From the NCBI GenBank assembly GCA_031761405.1, contig JASEVX010000011.1, positions 35,455,955 through 35,519,954 of the forward strand: a DNA stretch of 64,000 nt, read 5' to 3'. Source of the stretch: Serripes groenlandicus (lineage: Eukaryota; Mollusca; Bivalvia; Cardiida; Cardiidae). Positions 33,350-46,021 of this stretch are shown here, piece after piece (position 1 is the first letter of the stretch; the number at the start of each line of letters is the position of its first letter). Made by a program: the position numbers and the translations under genes. The notes below the pieces were generated by a model that worked only from the letters and a program-made list of their open reading frames with translations, was not told the DNA's origin and ran no database searches.

Positions 33350-35475
33350 CTAACAGAAACAACAACAACGAACAATATTTACATAGTCGGTTTTGAAAAA
33401 TCGGTTGATATTTATTTTCCTTACTGCAAACTAATTTACTCACATCCTTTATAGTTCCATCATTGATGCAGATACGCGATTAATAATAATTATGTCATTC
33501 CTACTTTGGTACTGGATTGTTACTAATATTTGAGTTTTATCGAGACATTATCTACATAGAGTTAAAATATGTAAATATTATCTTCGTCATGATTTGGCAG
33601 ATAATAAATATCATTGCGCGTTCTGCCTTGCAAATAACGGCAAATAACTCTGATGATACTCAAATCTGGAAATTCCAAAAGGTTCTATAAATAGCTCGCG
33701 AGACTGGTGTTCTTAAATCTCAATATTATAAACGCTTCATTTTGTAGTGGTTTAAATATATGAAAGCGTCTAGATGATAAGACTGGTTTACAAAGGTTTA
33801 AAGGACACACGATGTCAGTGTGTACACACGTTATGTATACACGTCTGCACGTTCTAGAGTCAATTAGCAATCAATGCTGAAAGTGTAGCCTTATTTAGTT
33901 TGGAGATCGAACATTATAATGTATAAGCCTATATTTTTATAAATTGAACAGTTTGGCAAATAGTGAATTTGTGCTTTTTGTGCATGTTTTGTGTTTGTTA
34001 TTGCACTCAAATTTTTCGAAGCAGTTTAACAACCTCAGAGACATATAAATACACTGTGTTTGTATGTCTCTGACAACCCTCAATCCTGCAATGTGGAGGG
34101 ACTAAATTAAACAGACCTGTTTAATATCGGACATCATTGAAACAAACACCAAACTAATGATACTGTTTTCTCTCCTTTCTTGATAATTTTTTCATTTCTA
34201 AAGTGTACACAATATTTTATCTTAATATGGCCTAGCGACCTGGTGATGAACATGTGATTACCCGAACAATTTAGATTACAAATAGCCATTCTAATGAGCT
34301 AAAGCGGTAGCTAGTCTATCGAGTACCAACTAGATTTTTCATAAATTTGGAATGGCCTAAGTTTGAACACATCATGACCAGTTTCAGAACGTAACTAAAC
34401 AATCACCAAGACAACATTCTGGCAAACTAACATTATTCTACTGTCAAAAGATGCAGGGTTGATACATTCTGAAATTGATCCGCACCAGAGTGCACTATTA
34501 TTGAAAAGCGCAAGCCCTACACCGATATATACAGTTTGTTACTTTGCAGGATTTTCCATACGATCGCCACTACAGTGCAATTGGCGCTTTGATTTAATTT
34601 GAAGACACATAGCCCAAGTGTATTGGGAAGTTGACTAACAAATATCTCACTTTCAACAGCCAAATAAAACAGTTTATGCATGAAACAGATGTTTGAAATC
34701 TCTGATGGCCAGAAAATAACCATTACTGACCATGGTTAATCATGCCTGTACGAAAATTGTGGATACTCACCATACTTTGATTTATATACCAAGCTCTTAA
34801 CTGATCATGATAAATCAAAACCATGAGAATCACAAAACTTTATCATTAAAAAATGTTTCTGTTTTAAAATGATCTCAAAATTAGTAGATGTTTTTTTAAA
34901 TCACCAAAGCAGTGTTTTATTGTTTCAATTATAGCAAAATACCTTAACATTATTAAAACCAGATTGGTAAGATTGGAAAGTATGACTTTTAATACTTTGA
35001 TCCAAGCATCTAGAAGAACAAGATGATTTTAACTGCTAGAATAGTTTTTTTGCAAATAAATATAGAAAATTCATGAATTAAGGTAAATGTTTATATATAT
35101 AATGTTTTGATGGAGGAAGTATTAATGTTCTAGCATTGGATGCATTGGATTCTTTTAAAAACATCTTATGCTACTAAAAACAAATTGTCATGGGTTTTCG
35201 AGTGCTCTTCAAAACATTTTCATGCAGAAGAATTCAATGGGGTCTTCCATACATTCTGTTATATTTGAACTGTGTAATTAAATATTAATTTCCCTTAATG
35301 TGTAACTGTATAGTCTTATAATTGTAAAAGTTATTAGACTGTTTCTAGAACACACAAAATAGGCACACATTAATGCACATGTGTGGAAACAAAACTACTC
35401 AAGGTCATTCATAGCAAAATGATTGAATGCACAGCATTCATTATGTGTTCCTTTATTGATTTTATTCTGCCAAGA
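33350..35475. other. Non-coding intron
   Basis: No exon or intact element seen. A hairpin at about 34025-34063 (CAGAGACATA...TATGTCTCTG) resembles the one at 22154. Confidence 0.4.
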
Positions 35476-35477
35476 TT

Positions 35478-35611
35478 ATTTTTTTGCCTAATTTGCAGAC
35501 TTTTCAAAACATTGTGGCAAGAGGAGATATCTGTCTAACAATTCCTCCTTTTGCAATAATGTTTTCATAAGTTTTCTGCTGCAAATGTGTCTAAAGGTGG
35601 GATAGTGTTAA
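35478..35611. mobile_element. A' MITE fragment
   Basis: AAAACATTGTGGCAAGAGGA to GGTGGGATAGTGTTAA. Confidence 0.45.
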
Positions 35612-36518
35612 TACTACACATTTTCAGTACAGATTTTTTTCTATACAGAATTCCTTTTGTATTCTTTTAATGATTTTTTTCGGTACATCTAATAAAATTC
35701 TGATTTTATTTCAGCATTTTAAATTTAAATAATTCACAAAATTCTGTATTTGTCTTCATTTAAAAAAATATTTATAGAATTCTGGTTCAACTATGTTTTT
35801 AATATGAGTATAGGTGCTACCTGTTTCGGGTAAACATTTATTAACTTTTGTGACTGTTAAATAATTCACTGCAGTAAGCCCCTTGCTTGCAGCACGATCA
35901 GTTATTTACGAGTTCTACCGACCTAAGCAAAGAAAATAAAAAACATCATCAGGTTAAGCATATATATTTAACTTTAAAAATATGGCCAAGAGTTTAAATC
36001 CATGAAATAATGATGACAGCTAGGTACAAAAAAAAAATCAACTTGCCCTTCATAAAGTACTTCAAATGAAACGATTCCATAATTTACGGAACTACATTTG
36101 TGACGAGTCAAACTATCCTTTCCTATCATTTCTGTCGTTTTCCTTTTGGTTATTTATTCATCATTTGCATTACGCTAATATAGAATGACATCATATTACA
36201 GGAATTGGATTTGTAATTTCCGGAAAGTCAGAAAACCCTTATGAGTTTTTATTTGAACTCGTTTTAGAAAAAGACGTCGAGTGTTATTGAACGGAAATGA
36301 TCACACATATTATTACTTGTGCTCGTTCCTTTATCGAATACGTATTATCATATTTAATTATTTCCTCTAGAAGTTTTTTTTGTTTCAATATTTTCTTTTC
36401 CAATCAAAACTTAGCAGAATCGTGACTGCATCGAAAAATCCACTCTGGACACAATTTTTGGAAAGACGGTATAGCAAAATTTTGCAAAGTTCATACACAT
36501 AACCTATTGACGGGAAAC

Positions 36519-36674
36519 ATGGCCGGCTACTCCGTCGTTTTGTTTACCCGTATAAACCTGAGAATATTTTCTGTACAGAATCGATTTGCACAGACTCTGT
36601 ATTTTATTCAACAGAATCTGGTACCAGTCTGCCCAGACTATTTCGTACATCAAAATGTTGGAAAGAGTTTATAG
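36519..36674 (+). CDS. Short open frame with strong start context (doubtful)
   Basis: 51 codons starting MAGYSVVLFTRINLRIF. The ATG context AAACATGG is optimal (A at -3, G at +4). The peptide has a basic, hydrophobic N-terminus of the kind seen in mitochondrial targeting peptides, but I recognise no family. It lies in intron 1 of PRDM3/16 on the same strand. It could be chance. Confidence 0.12.
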   Translation: MAGYSVVLFTRINLRIFSVQNRFAQTLYFIQQNLVPVCPDYFVHQNVGKSL

Positions 36675-36679
36675 TTGGA

Positions 36680-38010
36680 TATAAATTGTACATCTTAAGC
36701 AGATACATGAAAATGCTTCTGCAAGTGGGAAGGGTTAAGTTTTGAGAAGCCTTCAGGCTATTGACATAAAAGAAGAAAAAAAATAGTATGTAAACATCAT
36801 GTTCATCATTTTTACTTTATTTATCTATATTTCACTGATATCTATATTTTACTGTTTAACAGTTGGAATAAAAACCTTGATTTATGTTTTACTCAAGTAG
36901 TTGTAGAGTGACTTCTGGACAAATCTCACAGAAATCATGGATAATCTCCCTTCATCATACTTGAGTTGACAAGTGGTAGGATCTCATAGACATAAAATAA
37001 TCCTTTACCGTTGTTAACCATTTACCTGCTTTTTCAAAGTCGTCTGCTTTCAAAAGATTTGATTTGTGATGAAAAATGTGTAATGCACGGGTACTTTTTA
37101 ATTTCAAGTCGTTAATTTAAATATAAACCAGATTGGAATATATTGTTGGAAAAGCTAGGAGAAATTAAACGATCTTTCCTTTCCAGCAATGCTTTTAAAA
37201 GATGTCTGCTGCAGATGCATCTCTGGCGATAGCATGTTTTTGTTGAAAAAGTTGAAAAGTATTTCCGTATATATTTAGTCAAAAGAATCAGAACTACTGG
37301 ATTTATTTTTTTCCGAACAATTTAAAAAGATTTTTTAAAAACACCCCTATTTTCAGTGAATGAGCTATTATTATTACTACACTACAAGGACATATCTATT
37401 TCGTGTATAATGGGGAGAGAAGGATTAATTAGGCATCTCAAGGGCTATAAGGATTTATTTATTTATCTTATCATCGAAAATCTCTATATCATTTCCATCT
37501 TATTTTAACATCATGGGAAAATGGGTCCAATCATTATAAAATTTTAATTATACTAAGAATTGTTGGTTTTATCTTTAGATAATATTCTAAAATTATTTGT
37601 ATCACCTTTACAAAAAAAACTTTAACTTTGTAAAAATGTACACCTCAGATTTTCCAGGTATTTTAATTTTTCATCCTATACTTTCAAAACAGACTACTTC
37701 TGAACACAGGTTGGACAGGTCACATTTCATATGCCCCAACAGTAGGAAAAATAAGCCCAAGTATTATATGACTTTCTAACTTTGCTCATAGAAAGGTAAA
37801 AAAGAACCCTTGATTTGTTTGTTAAACAACTGAAGAGTGTTTATATTCACAGGAAGTTAAATATATGTTATCCCTTTCTCACATACAACATATATGCAGT
37901 GACTTTGAAAGCATATAGGCACGTACATGTTACGATGTATAAAGTCTATATGCAGAGAGAGCTCTACTACTGATAAGTGGCATATTGCATGTTCTAAAAT
38001 CTTTACTTGA
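36680..38010. other. Non-coding intron with MITE traces
   Basis: Traces at about 37020-37230 (AAGTCGTCTGC, GATGTCTGCTGCAGATGC) and 37870-37930. No exon seen. Confidence 0.35.
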
Positions 38011-38020
38011 ACTCCAAAAC

Positions 38021-38086
38021 CTATGTTGTGAGTACTCAAAAGAATCGTCTAAGTGAGATCATTCTTTTGAGTACCCACAAAATAGG
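38021..38086. repeat. Family D hairpin
   Basis: CTATGTTGTGAGTACTCAAA and its inverse GAGTACCCACAAAATAGG; upstream CTAAAATCTTTACTTGAACT is shared with the copy at 2848. Confidence 0.65.
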
Positions 38087-38119
38087 TTTTGATGAGTGCT
38101 TACAGTAAGATACATTTTC

Positions 38120-38230
38120 TAGACTAGTACTGGTTTGTTGACCCAGGGATCATGAATAAGTGAGAACTGTCACCGTTATATAACGGAAATAATGTTGAAA
38201 GCGGCGTAAAACCCCAATAAAACAAATAGA
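38120..38230 (+). mobile_element. SINE 3' part
   Basis: ACTGGTTTGTTGACCCAGGG, AATAATGTTGAAAGCGGCGT, then AAAACCCCAATAAAAC. Confidence 0.65.
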
Positions 38231-38938
38231 ACAGTACAGCTAGGAAATATGCTTAGCCCTAGGGCATTCAACCATAACCGCCGCAAGTCACCCTGAGGGT
38301 ATCAAACCTCGAAGTAGGGGAAAAGGAGTCATTGTTTTTATTTAATTTATAACATTTATTTGCTTATGATTTTGAAACTGGTTTTATTCAGTTTTTTTTA
38401 TTTTTTATTATGAAGTTCTAAATCTTACCCATCATTAAATAAATAGAACATAAACAGTTCCCCTTACGACTTTGCAGCAGATATGACTTTTGAAAACAAT
38501 TCATTAAAAGAAGGAATTAATTGGGCACATAATTTCATATTTTTCCCATAATATTTTCAAATATTTTCAACAATTATATTTTCATTTATTGTCATTTTCA
38601 ATATTTTTTGCCTTGATGGTTTCACTTTTGTCTCCTGCGGTTTCTTGTTTGTGGGAAAAGATAAAGGGCTGAAGTTAATTTATTGAGATATGATAAAAAG
38701 GAAAAAAATCATTAATACTATTGACTTCTCACATGCCTTAGGTCTTCCTGATGCTTCTACAGCGGATGACTTTTGAAAACATTGTTACAGAAGGAGAAAT
38801 TATTCCTATTGTCAAGTTCATTGGTAAATTATTAAACAACATGTAGACTTGTAACTCTGAGATGATAGTTATAATGACATGTATAATAAGTTTTGCCCCA
38901 AATGCAACTAAAATTTGGTCTATATTAGTGAATATTTT

Positions 38939-39159
38939 ATCCCTTACCGACAGATACAGATGACTGTAACAGATGTCTTTTGAAATCATTGTGTCAAAAG
39001 AAGATATTTCTCATTATGAGCCATTTCTTCTTTTGCCGTAATGTTTTCAATTCTATTAAATTAATATGAAGCTTTCATTTCCAGAGATATTTAATATTTT
39101 TTCAAAGTTGTTTTAAATGTCATTAGCTGAAGATTTGTTGTATGTGGGAAGGTGTTTAA
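38939..39159 (-). mobile_element. A' TTAA MITE
   Basis: GACTGTAACAGATGTCTTTT, hairpin TTTCTCATTATGAG, GTTGTATGTGGGAAGGTG then TTAA, which is also the left border of the next element. Confidence 0.6.
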
Positions 39160-39389
39160 CCCTTTACCTCATATAAATGCTTTCTGACGCCTCTGCAGCA
39201 GACGGCTTTTTGAAAACATAGTGACAAAAGAAGAAATTGCTCAAAACGAGCAATTTCTCCTTTTGCCACAATGTTTTCCAATTTTAATCATGGGTTATCC
39301 ATCCATTCATTTATAGAGATTTTCTATTTTTTCACAAAATATGTTCAAAGTCGTCTGCTGCAGAATGGTCGTATGAGGGAAAGGGTTAA
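39156..39389 (-). mobile_element. Family A TTAA MITE
   Basis: Reverse copy; shares its left TTAA with the right end of the A' element at 38939; GCTC/GAGC hairpin. Confidence 0.87.
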
Positions 39390-39514
39390 AAGGGGGGGAA
39401 TATTTATAGCATCTTATGATTATTTGGTATTATTTCTGCTGTATAATCTTCACAGATATTATATAAGCTTCTGTCAACACATGACTTTGTATATTTTTCA
39501 TCATAATTTATCTT

Positions 39515-39744
39515 TTAACCCTTTCCCTCATAGGATAATTCTGCAGCAGACAACTTTGAACATATTTTGTCAGAAAATTGAAAATCTCTTTAATTGAATG
39601 GATAACCTATGACTAAGAGTGGAAAACATTGTGGAAAAAGGAGAGATTGCTCGTTTTGAGCAATTTCTTCTTTTGTCACTATGTTTTCAAAAAGCCGTCT
39701 GCTGCAGATGCGTCAGAAAGCGTCTATATGAGGGAAAGGGTTAA
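39515..39744 (+). mobile_element. Family A TTAA MITE
   Basis: Forward; intact TTAA borders; GCTC/GAGC hairpin. Confidence 0.88.
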
Positions 39745-40265
39745 ACACATCTTGGGTTGTATATGGAAAAAATCTATATGATGAAAGTTATATATATTAA
39801 ATTATTGAATAGAAGTGAAAACATTATGAAGAATTTAGGAGAATTTGCTCATAAAACGTTAACCATTTAACTGATATGATAACTAAAGTTTTTAGCCCCT
39901 AGTCTGCTTCTTCAGAAGAAATTTGTCACATCTGAAAAATTAAAAGTTACATGTTAACTTTATAAATAGTTGAAAACATTATTAGGAAAGGAAGAAATTC
40001 TTTTTTGATCCACAATGCTTCCAAAATTCGCCTGATGTTAAGTGTTCAAAATTAATCTGTATCAGATAATGAAAGAAATCATAAAGCATTTATAAACTTT
40101 TCAAAACATTTTCAGATGGCTGAATCAGAATGAATAAATGAGTACATGTAGCAAGAAATGTAGATTTATATGAGACTGCACAAATGTATAGATTGATCTC
40201 GGTCTTTATTGTACACAATTGTTGTTGAAATAATTGTGTGTTTTCAAGATAAAAACATGTTACTT

Positions 40266-40485
40266 TAGCCGTCCCGCGAGAAAACAAACATTGTGGACTC
40301 TGCGTAAAGTATCGACCCGGATCATCCAAAACATGCCGCACAGTTTAACCCAGACAGATACTTTTGCCTCCTGTGGATTTTCTGTTTCAGGAATGATAAC
40401 TCTATACCTCTATCCTTCTGAGGCGGAATGTGTCGGCCCTGATTAGCCTGCACGGACTGCGCAGTGATCTCGGAGGGACGGATCA
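40266..40485. mobile_element. Family B TIR element, internal deletion near the right end
   Basis: TAGCCGTCCCGCGAGAAAAC to GGAGGGACGGATCA; about 45 bp before the right terminus are missing compared with 53378. No clear target duplication. Confidence 0.72.
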
Positions 40486-40499
40486 ATTATGTGATTATA

Positions 40500-40727
40500 T
40501 TCTTTGCTGATATACAGATAATTTGCAACAGATGACTTTGTCAGGATCGAAGCAAAATAGGGAAACCTCACTATATCAAACGAAAGAATAGTTTTATTTA
40601 ATTAAAAGAATTAAAAACATTGTAGCTTATAAATAATTTGCTCATCATGAACAATTTTTCCTTTTGTTGCAAATTTTTAAAAGTTATCTGTTGCATCCAA
40701 ATGAGTCTGCATGTGGGAGAGAGTTAA
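40500..40727 (+). mobile_element. A' TTAA MITE
   Basis: TTGCAACAGATGACTTTGTC, ATTTGCTCATCATGAACAAT hairpin, GCATGTGGGAGAGAGTTAA. The right TTAA is shared with the next element. Confidence 0.55.
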
Positions 40728-40931
40728 AGATTTTTGCAGCAGACGACTTTGATAACGTCCAGACAAAAATATTTAAAAAATCTGTAAATGATAATATTAT
40801 TACAAGTTTATTAAAGTTGAAAGCATTGGAGAATTTGCTTGTTTTGGGCAATTTCTCTTTTTGTCACATTGTTTTCAATTGTTGTCTGCTGCAGAGGCAC
40901 CAGAAAGTGTCTCTAAGTGGGAAAGGGTTAA
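40724..40931 (+). mobile_element. A' TTAA MITE
   Basis: TTAAAGATTTTTGCAGCAGA to AAGTGGGAAAGGGTTAA; hairpin GAATTTGCTTGTTTTGGGCA. Confidence 0.65.
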
Positions 40932-41004
40932 CTTCACTTTTAGCTAGCTAGCATTTGAGTGTTAGGACACCATAGATTAGTCCTTATCAATTCATAGTAA
41001 CATG

Positions 41005-41227
41005 TTAGCCCTTACCTCATATTATAGACGCTTTCTGCAGCAGACGGCTATTTGAAAACATAGTGACAAAAGAAGAAATTGCACAAAACGCGCAATTTCT
41101 CCTTTTGCCACAATGTTTTCCCCTTTTTGTCATAGGTTATCCATTCAATTATGGAGAGTTTCTATGTTTTGACAAAATACGTTCAAAGTCGTCTGCTGCA
41201 GAATTGTCATATGAGGGAAAGGGTTAA
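41005..41227 (-). mobile_element. Family A TTAA MITE
   Basis: Left border TTAG, right TTAA; reverse; hairpin GCACAAAACGCGC (one arm mutated). Confidence 0.83.
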
Positions 41228-41492
41228 GACGACGCAGGCCCAATTGTAGAGGGGTATTAAGCTACTGTTAGTTTTGAGGTTTCACTTTTTCTCTCTGCGT
41301 CTTTATCTACGTTTATTTATTTTCCATGATAACTACTTGACTGTGGATTAACGCAAAGCTTACCATGTGTGTATTTTGGACTGATAATAAGATTACCCAT
41401 GATTATTGTCGTGTTAGAAATGCAGAAATTATCTAGAAATTATCTGCAGGGATTTGTACCCACAACATGATGTTACAAGGTTGATTTAACAT

Positions 41493-41736
41493 TGTAACCC
41501 TTCCCCTGATTGTGACAACATGGTACTCTTTCTGACATGCAGACAACTATTGAAAACCTTGCGGTTAAAGTAATAATTGCTCATGATGAGAAATTTCTCC
41601 TTTTGCAACAAAAATGTTTTCTGAACTCTACCCAATAAGTATACCTCATTTATAGATGTTTCCCTACCGTAATCTTTTTGCTCTGATGTTTAAAAAGTGG
41701 TCATCTGCAGATTTTTTTGTATGAGGGAATGGGTTA
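41493..41736 (-). mobile_element. A' TTAA MITE
   Basis: GTAACCCTTCCCCTGATTGT to TATGAGGGAATGGGTTAA; hairpin AATTGCTCATGATGAGAAAT. Confidence 0.6.
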
Positions 41737-42427
41737 AAAAATCCTATCAGGTATCAATGCTTTTCATTTTCCCCAAGTTGATCATAAACCCGGGTGAGGC
41801 TGCAGGAAAAAGAAGAAAAATTAATTGATGAAACTGCTTAAACTTACTAATGTTAACTAAATAGAAAAGGTGAGGTTGCTTGTTTTGAGCAATTTCTCCT
41901 TTTCCTTCAATGTTTTCAAGAGACATCTGTATTAGAGAAAGCTATCTAGTTTAGTAACAAACAGTGTGGACTGCTAAATTAAAATTTTACACAAGAAATC
42001 AGAATTTAAGGAGAATTTGCTCAAAATATTATAAGAGCAATTTCTATTTTTTTGTCAGCAAAGTTGTTTTAAGAGTCATCTGCACCAGGGAAAAAAGGGT
42101 TGGACTCTAGGTAGAAACGGCTTGGGAATACACAAGATAAGCTGCCTAGAAGCTCCCAATGTCCATTTTAAGCCATGGTAGATGTGACAGATAATATTGT
42201 TAAGACAAGAGCCACAAGTCTATCCTACAATTATATGTCTAAGCTTGTTTTGATATATCCATGCAGTGTATTTGATAATAATCATTCCTCCCATCCATCC
42301 AATAAGTCCCCATTTGCCAGAAAAATGGTGAAATGCAGAGTATTCTTGTGAGAAAGCCTATAAACATATTGATATCACTTAATTATGCTGAAAAGGCGTT
42401 GAGCTCCAATCCACTCTAACCCACTAT

Positions 42428-42655
42428 TAGCCTTGCATCCATTATCGAGTGGTTAGAATCTGGGCTTTTGAATTGGACTGTCCCGGGTTCAATCTCCAGT
42501 TGTGGCGCAGTGGTCATGGTGGAGTGCCCATGAGCAAGGCACATTAGCTAGCCTAGCACTGGTTTGTTTACGAAGATATCATGAATAAGTGAACAGTCGC
42601 CGCGAAATAACTGAAATAATGTTAAAAATGGCGTAAAACCCCAATCATTTAAAAA
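42428..42655 (+). mobile_element. SINE, full length
   Basis: Head ATTATCGAGTGGTTAGAATC and CCCGGGTTCAATCTCC (B-box), body CATGAGCAAGGCACATTAGC, tail AATGGCGTAAAACCCC and poly(A). Confidence 0.78.
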
Positions 42656-42773
42656 AAAAAATCAAACTCACTAACCCTTCTGTAAAAGGTGTCAATGAGT
42701 TGTCATGTTTCTTAGAAAAGATTTTGAAAACCTGCATTTGGGAAAGGGTTAATCCGTTAATAGTAAAAAATTT

Positions 42774-42877
42774 AATTCAAAGTCAAACTGAAAGTCCTCA
42801 CGCAATTTACATTTTCTACTTCGTCACACTCTAAGACAGCATTTATTTGTAGAAATTCCCTACTTGCGACCCATATT
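42774..42877. repeat. Duplicated flank, left copy
   Basis: AATTCAAAGTCAAACTG...TGCGACCCATATT; partner at 43129-43210 across the A' MITE. Confidence 0.8.
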
Positions 42878-42922
42878 TTGTCAATGAGATGTGTATGCAT
42901 GTGGGAAAGGGTTAAACCTCCC

Positions 42923-43105
42923 TTAACCCCTTATAAACGCATTTTGACACATCAGCAGCAGACAAATTTTAAAAACATTAATTGTCACAAAAGGGGAAAT
43001 TACTTAAAATAATTAAATTATCAGTTATGGAGATTTATTTCATTTTTCACAAAATATTATTCTAGTCGTCTTACTGTAGATTTGTTGTATGTGGGAAAGG
43101 GTTTT
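42923..43105 (-). mobile_element. A' TTAA MITE between duplicated flanks
   Basis: TTAACCCCTTATAAACGCAT to GTATGTGGGAAAGGGTT. Centre deleted (one hairpin arm lost). Confidence 0.65.
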
Positions 43106-43128
43106 CAATGAATGTAAGGACAAATTGA

Positions 43129-43210
43129 ATTCAAAGTCAAACTGCATTTCGTACTGCCTCACACTAAGGTAGCATTCATTTGTAGAAACTGTCGACTTGC
43201 GACCCATATT
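43129..43210. repeat. Duplicated flank, right copy
   Basis: Diverged copy of 42774-42877 with a small deletion. Confidence 0.8.
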
Positions 43211-43719
43211 AGCAGTAAGATAATTCCATTGAAATCTTTCGTAAAAGATGATAACCTACTAGCCACCAGTATTTATGTTGCTTGGATCTAAATTAGAATT
43301 TATCTTCGGTTGAACTAAACAACTACTGTCATGGACTGAATAGGTGGTGGGGAATGCTTTTACAGACTGATAGTGTTTTTATGTTTGTATTTGCAAAGGA
43401 CGGCCCGAATGAGCGTCTAAAGATAGAAGTCACCCTCGGCGATAATGGCAGTTGAATAGACTGCATATAACAGGAAGATAGCGTAATAATTTATGATGAA
43501 AGTTGGGCTGTCATTCGTTGACAAATTGGGTATAAATTGTAAAGTCCAATAGTGCTGGGACATGAGACTGACAAATGGGTTTATTTTTGGAAAACTGTGA
43601 AAAAAAATTGTTACCCTGTGCACTGGCAAGATTTACCATTTACATTTTGACACAATTTCTGCAGCAGATGACTTTTAAAAACATTGGGGCACAGGTGAAA
43701 ATGACTCCTAATAAGCAAC

Positions 43720-43996
43720 TTAACCATTTCCCTCATATAGACGCTTTCTGACGCCTCTGCAGCAGACGGCTTTTTGAAAACATAGTGACAAAAGAAGAAA
43801 TTGCTCAAAACGAGCAATTTCTCCTTTTGACACAATGTTTTCCACTTTTAGTCATAGGTGATCCATTCAATTATAGAGATTTTCAATGTTTTGACAAAGC
43901 TGTTGAAAGCGGCGTTAAACTCCAAACAAACAATGTTTTGACAAAATATGTTGAAAGTTATCTGCTGCAGATTTGTTGTATGAGGAAAAGGGTTAA
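43720..43996 (-). mobile_element. Family A TTAA MITE with a retroposed scrap inside
   Basis: TTAACCATTTCCCTCATATA to TGAGGAAAAGGGTTAA; GCTC/GAGC hairpin. Longer than its sisters because of the 32 bp insertion at 43899-43930 plus its target duplication. Confidence 0.87.
43884..43945 (+). mobile_element. 32 bp SINE-tail insertion with 15 bp target duplication
   Basis: The tail GTTGAAAGCGGCGTTAAACT (last bases of the window's SINEs) sits between direct repeats CAATGTTTTGACAAA at 43884-43898 and 43931-43945. Those repeats are MITE sequence present once in other copies. Confidence 0.85.
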
Positions 43997-44627
43997 TTCA
44001 CGTTTTGCAACTCAGTATAATAGTTATATATTTATAGATAATTTGTATATAATATTGTTTTCAAAGTTGTCTGCTGAAGATTTGTTGTTTGTGGGAAAGG
44101 GGTGATATTGCAATTTTATCCTGTATCAATTAAACCTGGTCATGTATTATTATCCGTAGAAAGAGAATGTACGTTTATATGTTTAATTTACAAAATTCAT
44201 TTTCTGAAAGAATCAGTTTGAATGTGTTACTCAAAAGATATAATTTATTTAATTCCGTTCCAAAACAGGATGCTGTGTTTCTATCCAAACAATATCAACA
44301 GACATAAATTTACAAATATTAACCAGTCCCTTCACCACAAACAACAAATTTATAACTTGTCATTTTGCCATATTGTTTGTGGATACTTTTTCTGCAGATG
44401 TGTCAAAATATGTCTTTTCACACTGTGACCTTGACCTTAGTCTGAAATACCCAGAAACAGAAATCAAACCTAGATTTTTACCTACCCTATTTACCTGTGA
44501 AGTTTAGTTGGAATAATTAATCAACGGTAACGGAAGTCATTGACTGGAAATGAAATTTTTATCTTTGTGATTTGACTCATGGAAACGCCCATAAAGAAAA
44601 ATAGATGAGCATTGTGCAGTGTCAGCT

Positions 44628-44851
44628 TAAAACTTTCCCACATACAACACATCAGATTCTGCAGCAGACGACATTGAACACATGTAGTTATAAATGTCAT
44701 AAATCTCTCTTAATTAATGAAATTATAGTTATTATATAGCTTTGAAAACATTGGGGCAAAAGGAGAAATAGCTCATTATGCCACAACGTTTTCAAAAGTC
44801 GTCTCCTACAAATTAGGCTTCAGACAGAATCTGTATGTGGGAAATACATTT
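44628..44851 (+). mobile_element. A' MITE
   Basis: AACTTTCCCACATACAACAC, TTCTGCAGCAGACGACATTG, CAAAAGTCGTCTCC, GTATGTGGGAAAT. Confidence 0.55.
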
Positions 44852-44919
44852 AATTCTTATGAAAATAAATGTATTTCATAAAATATTATATAAAGTTGGA
44901 CAAAGTTCATGATCATAGG

Positions 44920-45168
44920 TCAACCCTTTCCCACATATTATAAATATAGACACTTTCTGACGCCTCTGCAGCAAACAGCCTTTTGAAAACAAATTGACAA
45001 CAAAAGAAGAAATTGCTCAAAACGAGCAATCATTTATTTCTCCTTTTGTCACCATGTTTTCAACTCTATTTAATAGTTAAACTGTCTTTAATGGGATTTT
45101 TTCACATTTTTGATAAGATGTTTTCAGAGTAGGTTGCTGCAGATTTGTTGCATGTGGGAAAGGGTTAT
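44920..45168 (-). mobile_element. A' MITE
   Basis: TCAACCCTTTCCCACATATT to GCATGTGGGAAAGGGTTA; hairpin GCTCAAAACGAGC. Confidence 0.7.
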
Positions 45169-45799
45169 TTTTGTCTAGTGCTTAAATCAAAGAGGTACTT
45201 ACCTCTCAAGGGAAGGGTCAAGATTTCTGTGATGAAATAAAAACATTTGCTCATCCATTTGGGATTCCATTTACAAGATGTCTCGAAAATATTCTGTTTT
45301 CTTTGGGGCTTAAACAGCGGACAATAGGCAAATATCTCTCCCATACTGGAGATTTTAATGACATTTTGCTCCTTATTTGTATACCAATTTGACACATACA
45401 AGAGATATACTCCTAAAACCCTTGCAAACACATCATGTCCTTACTGACAGAGCTACCGGGGCTTGGCTTAATTTCTGTGACATACAGAATGCAAGTTAAT
45501 TACTTTAAAACAATCAACAACAGACAACATTTGAAAAAATTGTGGCAAAGGAGAAATTGCTCATTACCATTTTCCACATTGTTTTCAAGTCTATTAAAAA
45601 AACATTAATTATTTCATTTTAAGAATTTTTTATTTTTTGGCAAGGAATTGATAATACTTGAATGCTAGCCGATTTTCTCCAGAAGAAAACAATTGTATAC
45701 TCCAAATCATAAAGCCTTTCAAAATGCATATATATAAGAAAACAAAATGAAAAGCTTATTCGACTACAGCAAAATAATATTCTCCAGTATCTGTTAATA

Positions 45800-46021
45800 T
45801 AAAAAGTCCCTCATATAGACGCTTTCTGACGCCTCTGCAGCAGACGGCTTTTTGAATACATAGTGACAAAAGAAGAGATTGCACAAAACGTGCAATTTCT
45901 CCTATTGCCACAATAATTTCCACTTTTAGGTTATATATCCATTTAATTAGAGATTTTCTATTTTTTGACAAAGTTGTCAAAGTTGTCTGCTGCAGAATTG
46001 CCGTATGAGGGAAAGGGTTAA
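45800..46021 (-). mobile_element. Family A TTAA MITE, left border lost
   Basis: TCCCTCATATAGACGCTTTC to TATGAGGGAAAGGGTTAA; hairpin GCACAAAACGTGC. Confidence 0.82.
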
